DNA of 64,000 nucleotides from Strongylocentrotus purpuratus. Taxonomy: Eukaryota > Echinodermata > Echinoidea > Camarodonta > Strongylocentrotidae. A model generated the notes under the pieces. It was not told where the DNA came from. It saw only the letters and a program-made list of their open reading frames with translations, and did no database searches. The stretch's first letter is position 1. Every line of letters begins with the position of its first letter. The stretch is from the NCBI RefSeq assembly GCF_000002235.5, contig NW_022145609.1:23672408-23736407 (forward strand), given 5' to 3'. Position numbers and translations under genes: made by a program. Of the stretch, positions 1 to 12,900 are shown one piece after another.

Positions 1-284
1 TTTCTTTAAAAAAAGTTAATGTCTTGGAATAAGTTCGCTAAAAGATTATGATAAAGTAAATCATAACTAAATTGTTTGTGACAATTGATTACACATACAT
101 CTAAATATAAGACGCAGCATTTCTTAGCTCTCTGCTATCTATTCCCAAGTCAAAGTTCAGTGTTTATTGAATGAAGTACAACTTTCACAAGCGAATCAAT
201 TCAACTACAGCACAAGCTTACAACACCCTTGAATCTACATTATCTTTCCCTAATCATTTCAATTAACTACTCAGAAGATCTTAC
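1..284 (-). other. Start of SZT2 intron 35; nothing recognised
   Basis: AT-rich intron sequence downstream of the exon 35 donor. No coding or repeat signal was seen. Confidence 0.7.
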
Positions 285-486
285 CTTGGTCATCCTTGCT
301 GGACCCATCCCCCTTTCCCGTCTGGTCCTGGCCTAGCTGCTGAAGCTGGTTGTTATAGGACTCCAGGGCTGTCTTCAGAGCCTGGCCTTTCCTAAGGGTC
401 TCTGCATGAAGCTGGTCCAGGGCCAGGTACCAGTAGTCCTGGACCTTGCAGAACTGATGCCTGGGGATGCTCAGCCTCTCAAACTC
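285..486 (-). CDS. SZT2: SZT2 exon 35 (last in window)
   Basis: Residues 1887-1953 plus one base ([20 protein letters not shown].., [15 protein letters not shown]). [10 protein letters not shown] matches vertebrate EFRRLHLPGH. Donor GTAAGA; the next exon lies left of position 1. Confidence 0.93.
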
Positions 487-3400
487 CTGTATCATACATA
501 ATGAAAATTATATATGGACATTTATATGGTGCGGCTACTATATGATTATTCTCTACTACGCTTAATACAAAGTATCATATTATTAACCTGACTGTAGCTG
601 AGCTGCATTATAAGGCACTCAAGCATTCCAGGAATTTCTTCCTACCGGTACCCATTTACTTCACCTGGGTGGAGAGTCATTATGCAAGAATTATGCAAGA
701 ACTGCACCTTCATATCCTATCTTCAGGTCTTCAAATAGGGTACATGGTGAATCTTTGATGCACTAGATTCTTGCTTGAGTATAAAATCCTTACTTAATAC
801 TTTTTATTTCCTTGAAGAGCGGAGCCAACCTACTGTTTCCAAGAAACAGATAGCTTGATGCAATGTAACAGTCTAGTGGTGAATCTTTGCTGTAATCTTT
901 TCAAAATAATTTTTTACATCAGTATACAAAGCTCAAAACGAAAAAGAGGAAGGAGACTAGAAGACTAGAAGACTAGAAAGAAGGCAATATACATGTATTA
1001 TCCTCTGTCATGACATACACCTCCCAAAAAACTTACACTGGTGAATTTTGCCAGGCTGTGCTCTGGTCCAAACACAAATTGGAGGGCCAGCTCCTCCGCT
1101 TTGCAGTTGGGCTTGTCCCGAGAGTCTTCGACGTGCTGGGCAACCATCTCGAGGGTTGCTACGGTCACACGCTTGATGTGCAACATGGCCGACACAATCT
1201 CGTCCCTCAACAGCCACTTCACCTGTGAGTAGAAGAGAGACTTGTGAGAAAAGATTGACCATCATGCTACAAAGTTATTTTTTAGGTGAAGTCAAATTCA
1301 GCCTTTCCATGCATGTACCAATCTCTCGTTGCTGCTCATGTAGCAATTAATCCTACCATCAATAGGGTATGGCTGTTCTTGACATGCATCTTTAGAGTTC
1401 CCCATCTTAGACCATGACCCTTCCTCTTCATGAACTGGTTTACATTTTGAATTATATGGCATTGCATACAGTTAAGTTAATAACTAAATTATATATACCC
1501 CTTGTAAATTTGATCTTTTTTAAATGTTTTTCGCTGCTCAAAAATGAAAGGTGGTCTGGGTGAATCAGGGCATTTGTTTAATACTGTTAGATGTAGACTT
1601 TTTCATGTCACATTCTCAAAAAACATAAATCGGGACAAAATTGATTTTCACTCACTTAAGAAAATAACAAAACTTGTTAAGGGGTATGAATAATTTAGTT
1701 GCTAACTGTACATGTAAGTCTGCTGTGTAGAAGTGAGAGTGGATGACAATTTTAGTATTGAAATGAAAAAATATTATCAAAAGATAAGGCAAGGCTCATA
1801 ATGAAGGCAGCCTCAAATGGAGTTCAAGTGGATATGTTTACCCCATATTGTGACCATATTATGTTGAGGTGTCTGGATCGAGATGTGATCAGTTTATTGT
1901 CATGCCAATTAACCAGATTAAATTAGATTTCACAGTATACTGACAGGACTACTTTGTAAGTAATCATAATTGTAATATTTTGATTCATTATATTTCTTGT
2001 GATAATCATCCATATATAATTATTTTCTAAAAGAAATGTTAACTAGGTTCAAAAAGTGATTACTTATTAATATGCAAGTGTATGAATATAACAATTCGAA
2101 AAATGGTGAGAACATCGTTAACTAGTTAAATTTTATAGCTGAATAATTACAACACATAATATTTTACGATTATTTGATACTGGTTGTTCAGTTAATTAGA
2201 ATCAGTAATTAATATGAAGATTGCTTACAGTATTGATTTCTTATATTCTTGTATGTACATGTAATTTTAAAACTGAATTGTATGAGTCTCCAGACTTTTT
2301 ATTCAGGATGTCTTTATTTACAATAAACCAGAATTGAATAGAAAAGAGATCATTCCTTCTTCCTCACGTTATCCATTGGCGAAATGGCTCAAAGTGCATA
2401 ACTTTTCAGCAATCAACCACTGAATATACATGTACTTCACCTCTTTTTCTGTTTCATCAATGGCCTTCCTTTGGCCAACAGGTATCATGTCATTGTTCAT
2501 CATGTCACTGTTTAGCCTGCAAGAGAAAAAATATCAATTTATTCTTTCCACAATTGGACAAAAATGACAACAAGAACATAAATAAACAACCAATAAACAT
2601 AGAAATGTAATAAAGGTATGAAGAAATTGAACAAAAATGAAAGGTATGGTACAAATATTAGAACAGAGAGAAATAACAAAAAAAGTGTTCCTCTTTTGAT
2701 TTTGGTATATGACATGCAAAATATTGTATATTTTAAACTAAATGTTTAAAGGTGCAATTCAAAGAAAATCACAAGTATGTCAATTAATGTATCACTAGAA
2801 ACTAATAAGCTAACAGATGGCCATCGTACAAGTTTCAGGTCAACTACATATCGGGTGATTTATAAAAATACAAATACAACCACCTCCATAGCAGCTGGGA
2901 TATACGAGAGATTCGCCAGAAAAATAACGATGTTTTAATGACGTCACTATATGGACCAATACTGCCCAAGCAGACGACATCCCATAAAGAATGAACATAA
3001 TTGCAAAGCTATTATTTGTCAAATTATAATGAGTTTAGTGTATATAAATGTAATGGCATATCAAACCATTCAAAAGGGGATATGACCTGTTTCTGATAAC
3101 TAAAATCTTTTGCTTGTAAATACACAGGATAGGGGTTAATTAACAATCAAAGAAACCAGACTTTCAAATTGAAACCCCCCCCCCCCCCCCCGGAATGATA
3201 TAAAGGACGGCATTTGTTCCCTCTTGAAACGCCGAACATACCACAGTGTGTGCAGCTGAATATACAATGGCGTCTTATTTTGTTTACAAGCGACAGATTC
3301 CTTTATTTATGTATCGCTGCATTTGTCATCAAAATAAAACCATGCGTGGGGTTTAGAGTGAAGCAATAGATTATACATTTAGCCTGACGGTATTGAAGTA

Positions 3401-6400
3401 AGAGAGAGAACTCCAGAGAAGATGAAACACAGGCACTGAAAATGTGTGAGATGTCATGGGACATTGTCTGCTTGTGCAAATCATGTCCATACTGTGATCT
3501 CACACATTTCAGCAGCGTTTGGAGAGCTCTTCAGGTGCTATGCCGGGGCTGTATTTAAGCGTTTTGTAGTTTATACAATGTAATAATCATTACTTCGAAT
3601 GTTTCCAAGCATTGAATTTTGATAACCTTGTCGAATCAAAGTTTCAACTTTGCAATAATGAAAATAAAGTTAGTTTTTAAAATCAATGAATATCTACTTT
3701 AAAGGGATCTATATAATTTCAGTCTTTACAAATGAAATTAAAATATCATTATGAAGTTGAACAAACAATCTATACGGAACAAGACAGGTTAATTTTATTT
3801 CTTGATAGATGGACGCACATTCAATTCATTAAAAAACCAGTACTATTTTATCTTGCTTTTTATTGTGTACCTTTGTTTTTCAAATGTATGTATCCATCAT
3901 ATTGTACATTTGCTTATATCGTTTTATGCTTTGAGAAAAAATGAATAAACAGGGAGGTGTTTTACAAAGATTCTAAGTCAAACTTAACTTTAGGTTGGAC
4001 TTAAAAATTATGGAGAGCCATTTGTAGCCTTAAAATAATATATATTCAAATGCAAAAATTCAAGTATTTTAGACTTTTCATAAATTCCACATCAAGAACA
4101 TAAAATATTGCATGATAATAGAAAGTATGAATGATTTGAATCAACATTTTTTGCCTTTTGAAATAACTCTTACAAAATATTTTCACAGATGCTAACGGCT
4201 TTCCATAATTGTTGAGTCCAACTTAGAGATAAGTTCAACGTAGGATCTTTGTGAAACACCCCCCTGTATATCTATACAGGTAGTTTGTGGGGACGGTTTC
4301 ACTCACTCTCCTGCATCCGAAGTGGAGAGCGTATTGGCCCTGAGGAGCCGATGGTCAGGGTGTGGCGACGCCGGAGGGGAGTGCTCCGTGAACGAGACTC
4401 CTCGGTACGTGTCCTCGTCGTCCATGTCCCCGATCGCCGGTTGATCGTCCAGGTCGGAGGGCAGCGACAGGCACATGAGGTCAAGGGTCACGGAGAGGTC
4501 ATTGAGGTTGATCTCCTCGGCGGGCTGGGATTCAAGGCAGCTGATAAGGTTACCTACATGTATAGATCAAGAACAGTTTTATTGCAGTAGTTGTCGTAAC
4601 CTTGTATCTTTAAAAATCAGCAGGTACACGTACTTGATGTTAAGCTGTTGACTACTGAATTATCTTATTCCCATAGGCTTTACACATGGACCACCAGGTT
4701 CCAGTAAGCAATGGGTTAAGCGTATCAATGTTCTGAAATTTTTAAAATTTTGACCATAAGAATATTTCATTTTTGCCAAGGTAAATCCTCATTGAAATAT
4801 ACGTGAGACGCAATGAAACTTTGCCAAATTAATCTGTCCATGAGCACAATTGATGTACATACATGTACTATCAACAATGTACAATGTTCAGTATTGATAT
4901 GACAACTTAGTGAGTCTTGAACGCAAGGTACCGGTATGCAGTCTTCGGGTCATCTCTACATAATAACGTGTATATATATATATATATATACATATACATG
5001 TATGATAAGGTGAACTTAGGATAAATCTGTTTCAGAGGTACATGTAGAGTGAATGCATGGTAAATCCTTTAAAAAGTAATTTCTGATTAAAGGGTTACAA
5101 AAACACTTTTGGATCCAAGCTAACAGATACACATGCAACTGTAGGACTCCTAGTTTGTATGCACTCCTTACAGAAAATCCAACAATCAACATACAGTCAA
5201 GCCTGCTTTAGTGACCACCTGTATACAACAAGCACATTTTTCGTCTCTCTTGAAATAATTTCTCTTTGAAACATGTACTAAAGGAACCTGTCTACAGAGA
5301 CCCCTTTTGTGTTTCCCTTGGGCGGACGCTGTAGACACGTTTGACTGTATATGCATAACATCAGTAAATCAACAGCATTTTGGGGCAAAAGGAGTCCAAA
5401 GATGGACACCGAAATTATGCTTCTGTGCAGTGTCCAACAATTTTCTATCTCAAAAAAAAAATGGCCACACCGACGGACTCACCTAAACAAGTTGGTATGG
5501 TCCACATTAGTTGTGAGCTTGATGAAGCATACCAATATGAAGAAGAGGGGTAATTTTCTCTCTCAAAAAAATAATGGACTCACCTAAACAAGTTGGTATG
5601 GTCCTGACATTGCGGTGGCTCACATAAGTCTTGAGCTTGACGGAGCATACCAATATGACAAAGAGGTGTGACAAAAATTAATGGCCACATGGACTCACCT
5701 AAACAAGTTGGTATGGTCCTGACGTTGCGGTGGCCCACATTAGACTTGAGCTTGACGGAGCATACCAATATGACAAAGAGGTGTGACAAAAATTAATGGC
5801 CACATGGACTCACCTAAACAAGTTGGTATGGTCCTGACGTTGCGGTGGCCCACATTAGACTTGAGCTTGACGGAGCATACCAATATGACAAAGAGGGGTG
5901 ACAGCTCCTCCTCCTCGCTGCCCATCACCGATTCCTCCGAGCTGCCCCTCCGACTGTTGGCATCGGGCACGGGATCGTAGCTCCTCTCCTTCTGGTACAC
6001 ATAGCTGATGGAGTTGATGAGGCTGTTGCTGTCAAGGCGATCACGGTCATGGTCCATCTCGTCCCCGTAGTCGTCCAAGTTGTCGTCGTCTTCGGTCCCG
6101 TCTGCCAACGAGTTGACCTCTGCAATGCCAAAGGCGAGATGAAAAGGAAATAACAGTAGAATACATAATAATCATTTAAATTACAGTCAAACCTGCTTTA
6201 GTGACCACCTGTCTACAAAGACCACATTACTTTGTTATCCTTGAAAATGATTTCTCATTGAAACATGAACTAAAGTAACCTATCTACAAAGACCACTATT
6301 TGTGTTTCCCTTGGGCGGTCGCTATAGACAGGTTTGACTGTACTTACATTCTGTTAACAGTCTAATCTTGCAAGGCTTCACCGGAGTGACCGGACCCCTC

Positions 6401-6904
6401 ATTTAAAGTGAATACACATTTAACTTGTATCTTCCTGGTTTTACTCTTCTAAAAATGTAAGAAATGAATCATACATGTACATGTACATCCTCCATCTTAT
6501 CATTTAATAGCTTCATCCTCCATCTTATCATTTAATAGCTGCAAGAGTCTCCATCATAATAATTTGAACGAATTGAGCTCATAAATGAATTACATAGTCC
6601 TCTTATTACTTTTTCTGCAATTCCTGATCCATAGTTTTAAGAAGCATCTGTTCAATGTTATATTGCATATACAACTGTACTAGAAAGCATTCATCATCTC
6701 TATCTCTAAATCCATTGGAAAAGCTAAGAATATGATGTGAAATTTTTTTTTCTTCTAAAAGTTCACATAACAGATGACAATCCACATGCCAAATTGTAGA
6801 TATTTAAGGATAAACAGTGGCAAATAATACACTGAATGTATGGGGGTGGATAGCCAAAACAACAACATGATCATTAACAGTTAGATTTAGATTTAGATTA
6901 ACCC

Positions 6905-6959
<55 letters not shown>

Positions 6960-9900
6960 AGTAACAAAAAAAGGAAAAAAAGAAAAAAAAAATAGATAAA
7001 TAAATAAATAAAATAAAATGATAATACTAATAAACGCTTTCTGCATTTTTAAGCTCTTTCCATTTGGGCAAATCCTTATGAAGGCCTATGAAAGGAGAGT
7101 AACAGTGTTCCTACACACAAATGATAGGATATATATATATATGATTGAGACTAATGTGTCTCACTGATTAACATTGAAAGCAAGGTAAAAGTGAATCAGC
7201 AGTAAGAAAACATGACACAATTGATCAAGCGTTTCAATGTCTATAAGATTAAATATTCAATGAGGAAATAGAATTTGAAGAAAACAAAAGGGAAAATACA
7301 AATTTGGCATTCCTCAACACTGCATGCTTCATGCACAACTTAGAAATCATAAAGAAACATACTATGTTACATGGATATGAGTGTTAGTTACAAACACTTG
7401 GATAAAAATCTTTTGACTATAATTATATTCCATATGAGGTCAATATTTTTTCACATACTCCATGGGTAAAATTCACAGATACAATAATTCAGGTAATAGT
7501 ATTCCGTTCTGTGTACATGTTCACTGACATATTTAGGTACAACTCAGGGATAAACTAATTGATGTTCACCATCTTCTCTCCTCTTTTTGTTATCTTCTTT
7601 TTTTTCTTGAAAGATGAAATGTTGCTAATTTTAACTCATGTTGATGTTAGGAGTAAGTTTTAATATATTCATTCTTAATATATTCATGATGTAATGAATT
7701 CACACTTTAATATTCTATGATGCATGCCTGTGTGTGTTGTGATGAGTAGATGAGTAGTAGTATAATAGGAACATTCATGAGGAATGCAGAAAATCAAGTT
7801 TCAAACCTGAGGGTAGTATACCACATCTGAAATTGCTTACATTATTGCTTTCATTTTATTTTTAAATCTCATTTTTTTTAATGACATCAGATTCACAATC
7901 ACTGCACATTGTATCTAATACATGTACAATGTACCAGACAGTACATTTTGTAATGCATGTGTAATTTGGTTATAAAGAAAATGTTTCAATCAAATCTCAT
8001 CTGTTTCGCAGGAAGCAGAGCGTGTGCACTATCAAGGTGCAGATACATTGTAGCAATTGAATCCAATGACTGGGGTAATAATAATTTCAATGTAAAATGC
8101 TTAGAAATGTAGTATTAAGTGCTATACAAATATGACTATTTTATTATCATCCTATTACATCTGGGGACCAACCTTTAACAAAACAGTATTTTTCAAATAA
8201 GGGTGTATCAGAGTGGTTTAGTAGGCAAAGGCACAGTGCTGGCCACTAGTTTAACTTACATTAACTTGCTCACATGTGTACTTTGGTACCAACTCACAGG
8301 TTTGAGTAAATATAATGAAACAAGCCACAAAAAAATGTATGTTGGATATCTGTATGTAAATGACATGTACAGTGCATAAGGGCTGGCAATCAATACAGGG
8401 TTGCAGGCGTGTGATTTTGGGATTAAAACAGTCAAATTTACTCTTTCGAGGAGTAGAAACAGTTTCGTTGTTAGGTTTAGTTGGTTTCGACACCTGCTGG
8501 GCTACAAGACATTAGGATTATAAGAAAGAATAAAGAAAACAACAGATAACATATCAGAAAGAAGAAATGGTTCATACATTTCAGAGTAAAAATTAAAAGT
8601 GTTTGAATGTCTATTTGAAGCACAAAACCAACTTTGTATTCTTGAAAAAATTAATGTATACCAAATATTCAAGCACAAAAATTCAATTAAAAAACATACC
8701 TTGCATAAAGTAATTCAAAGCTTTGCCCTTTCTATTATATATTATCCGTTATTACTATAAACAATTTTTATTTTCTTTGGTTAGATTAATGTGGTGAATA
8801 CTGAACACTGTCCTTAAAAAAAAATTAAAAACCTTTTGATACTGAAACAACTTTCTTTTGACATAGTAAACCTAAAGGAAAAGTGAGCACAATAATCTTA
8901 CAATCTTACACATCCACCTTGTATGAACCACCATGTTCAAGACGTTCCACAATAATGTTTGTGCGCATCTTAGCTGTCCAGTCTAGTCTGATCTTGTATT
9001 TACTATGCACAATACTAGACACTCCGGGCGTTGTACAGGTTGAATACAATTTTAATTCTAATTGTAATTTCTAATTTTAATTTTAGCTGGCCCTGCACAG
9101 GTAAGAAAGGCACATAAATTACAGTGGAACATCCTAAAATATTAAATCAAAAAATGAAACAAAATTGAAACAACAAAAGAGCAACTCGTATCTGAGAGCA
9201 CTTCTATATTCCTATGAAAATCTTAAAACCTGAAGGCAAGTTCGGATATGACACAGCAAATCCGTGGCATCGTAAGTAAAATACGCTTCACGTTTCTGTA
9301 CATGTGTATCTTAAACACAGCGCTCAGTAAATAAGCCCAAGTCCTTTGTTGAGGGCAGTTGGCATTCAATCTCACAATTTATTTATTACATAAATGACCA
9401 AATATAGACATTTTCCCAAAGCAAGCAAACAACCCAACGGAAGGACCCTATAAAACCATCCATCCAGAAATGCAGATAATCTGTTGAATATAATCACCTT
9501 CCATCTACATGTGTATTAAAACAAAACGCAGCAGCTATGTTGCGGCGGTTTGCCACGCTGTATCTGAACAAGCCCATACATATCAAAATCACATTCAACT
9601 CAATCTGAACAATTTCTCAGAGCAGAAACACAAAAGCAGAGCTGCTAACCTCCAGAACAGAAAATCAGTAATCACAAGGCTTAAAATCAGTAACTTAGGG
9701 TATAAATCAGTAATTTTCTATGTGGAGCTATGAATCTTAAAAAAACTGCACGCCTACACTGCGCAGACGCGTGCGTGATGATTATCTGAAATTTTTGGCG
9801 ATTGTACTCACACAAAGTTGATAAATATTGATTTCAGGTCATCAAATGGGGGGGGGGGGGGGGGATTTGTAATCCCTAACTTTAGACAGCATTCCGTACT

Positions 9901-12900
9901 GCCGTAATGATCATTGATTTTCGTACCAATTACATGAAATCCGTACTAGTTGGCAGCTTTGCAAAAGCCCGTCTCTGTCCTCTCTCTTTTGAAGAACATG
10001 CTCCCAGTCACAACCCAAATTACAATGGATGCAGCCCAAGGAAGATAAAATTGATCACCAAATATGGACATTTTCCCCAAGCAAAGAATTAAACCAACTG
10101 AATGACAGAACCCCCTGAAACCCTCCACTAAATGCAGACACACCTGTTGAATATAATCACCTTGTATTGATCTGCTTTTATAACTATCATGCCATTATTA
10201 GGCACCAACCCATCTATATACATGTATATATCCATCCATCTACATGTACATGAAATTAACTCTCCATCTATCTATTCCATTCGACTATTTATCTACATCC
10301 GTATCTCTTTCTCCCTATGAATGTATCTACATGTATCTAAGAGCATCTTCCACATCCCTATCCCTGATCTTTACCAGTCAACAAAAGCAGCAGTCAATGA
10401 CTTGCCACTAGGGTTGGCTGAAGAAAAGACTTCTGGTGTACGAGATCCATAGGACTTGGCTTCAAACCTTTACAATGAATTGTTTATATACACCCTATCT
10501 GTCTCTATCATATCTATTGATCTATATCAGTCTAACTATCTATCTCTTTGTCTATCTCAGTCCCTGAAAGCACATGTTAAAGCCCCACTGTACTACTTGC
10601 TCCCTCTATATAGCAAACAATGCCTAATCAGTGACCATTGGTCCCCCATGATCGTCTTTTTATAATGTTAATTGAGAGCTAAGTTGATGAGATAGCCACC
10701 TGTCAGTGACCATTCTGGGTGGTATAATCCCTCCTAGCCAAACTAGTATAGACAGCCTTTAAAGACTTACCACTGGGGTTCTCTGATGAAAAGACTTCTG
10801 GTGTCTGAGATCCAGAGAATCGAGGACTCGGCTTCAAACCTTCCGACTCAATATCATCACTCCCACGGTACACTCCTTCCGCAAACACCTACGTAAGGTA
10901 AGCCGAATATTACATGGATTTGGTTTGGTTATTTTATTAGCTTTGAGGTTCAAGCACACTTATCTATTTGGTAGCCAATTTCAAGATTGGTTCTTAAATG
11001 CCTATTAGACGTTAGGGTTAGGGTTGCAATCTGGTTTTATATCAGTTTTAGGATTATTGTCACCAAAGATTGAAGAGTCTCAACCTCATTAACGCGTTAA
11101 CTAATGAATTCTCTTAGTCAAACAGGCAACAGCCAGTTTCAATTAAATGCCTGACATGACAGCTACTTTCTGGCAGCCAATCACAGCTGCTTACTTTTTT
11201 CCCGTTTATATTGTTTGATTGCTTTCTATTCATTTTTGTGATTAACTCAGATGAGAGAAAGACGAAAAGTTTGAGGAGTAATAATAATGATAATAATAGC
11301 TGGATTCATACAGCACCTTTTCTAAAGGATACAAGGCTTAGAACAAATTAAGGATTGTAGAGGTATGTTTCAGATGTTTTTTGGAAAAAGTCAAGCAGTA
11401 TGTCTGTATTCCTTGCTATTATTCCCACTGGCTTTATACTCTGTTCCCGTGGGCATCAGGTTTAACACGATGTAGTTCCCTTTCAGTTACCTGATCATCA
11501 TCTTCATCATCTCCATGCTCGTTCCCACCATCATCATCCCCTATCCCTTCTCCCTCCTTCTCCTCATCATTCTCCTCCTCCTCTTCCTCCTCTCCTCCTA
11601 GACGGTAGAACCAGATGTCACGGTTGGATGGAACCGGTTTGAAGTGGTTCCCCATGACCTGGGTGAAGCGCTCTCGAACCATGGCATGGAGGCCCTTGCT
11701 GACCTCACACTGCCGGTTGGGTGAGGAGGTCAGGAGCTCAAGAGGGACCATGACGCCGGGAGGTTTCTTGCGGCCGGCGATGCTGGACTTGATCTCTTGG
11801 CTGATGAAAGAAGAGACAGAAATCAAGTAAATAAGACTATAAATCAATTCTTCCAAATTTGAAAAGGTTAATAAAAAGAGGAACTACACATATCCTTGAA
11901 TAAAATTGATAATTAAAATCCAATCCCTTGAAAAATGTCTTCAGACATGAGATGTGTTGATAAGCGGGGGAGAAACAATGCTCTAAAAAATCATGCTAAA
12001 AACTATAAAAATGTCACACATGCAGTGTTCTCACCTGTGGCTAGCAAAGAAAGCAACACACTGCACCAAAGGTAAATTCTCCTTAACAGGGGAATAGATT
12101 TTTCAACACTAGGCTCTTCAACTGCAAAAAAAAATGCTTTAGTTAATCCCAAAATCCTCACCCCTTGGAGAATGGTAGGCTAATTCAATCAATACCTACC
12201 AGATCTATTGAGGAACATTTTACTAAGAACACTGGTCACTTGGATAAAATGCAAGCTCTGCCGAAAGCCAAAATATTAACATCCTGGTAACTCTAAAACA
12301 GACAAAATCTTGTGAAAGAGTTTTATCAGGATGGTCGTCATAATCGTGTGAAAGTTCTTGCATGACATCCAAAAGGGAAATAGGCGGCTTACTTCAGTCT
12401 ACGGAAGATGTCTGAACTCTAGAAATCAAAACTGTTACAGGTTATTTTTCCTTTTGGATGTGATACAGGAACTTTCAAACCAGACAAAATCTTACTTTGG
12501 AGTTTTCTCCGGAGCAGGTTTCTCAGCCGTGTCCTCCTCATCCATGTCGGCAAACTTGATTCTCTTCTGGAGCTTATCAGCGACCTGTTGCTCTGCATCA
12601 ACCTAGGAACAGAGATCAGAGAAAGACAGATAGAAGAGGAGAAGGGGAAGGAAGAGGGGGAGGAGGAGGAAGAAAGAGGAGGAGGGAAGGAAGGAAGAGG
12701 AGGAGGGAAGGAAGAGGAGGAGGGAAGGAAGAGAAGGAGGGAAGGAAGAGAAGGAGGGAAGGAAGAGGAGGAGGGAAGGAAGAGGAGGCGGGAAGGAAGA
12801 GGAGGAGGGAAGGAAGAGGAAGAGGGAAGGAAGAGGAGGAGGGAAGGAAGAGGAGGAGGAAAGGAAGAGGAGGAGGGGGGAGGAAGAGGAAGAGGGGAGG

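Noticed and set aside
4285-4590. Plus-strand 101-codon open frame
   Set aside because: It is the antisense of SZT2 exon 32.
6804-7046. Open frame with Phe/Gly runs
   Set aside because: It is a translation of the C-run/A-run junction.
8251-8493. Open frame on the minus strand between exons 30 and 31, possible extra exon
   Set aside because: Exons 30 and 31 already join in phase, no acceptor gives a compatible phase without a stop, and no SZT2 similarity is seen.
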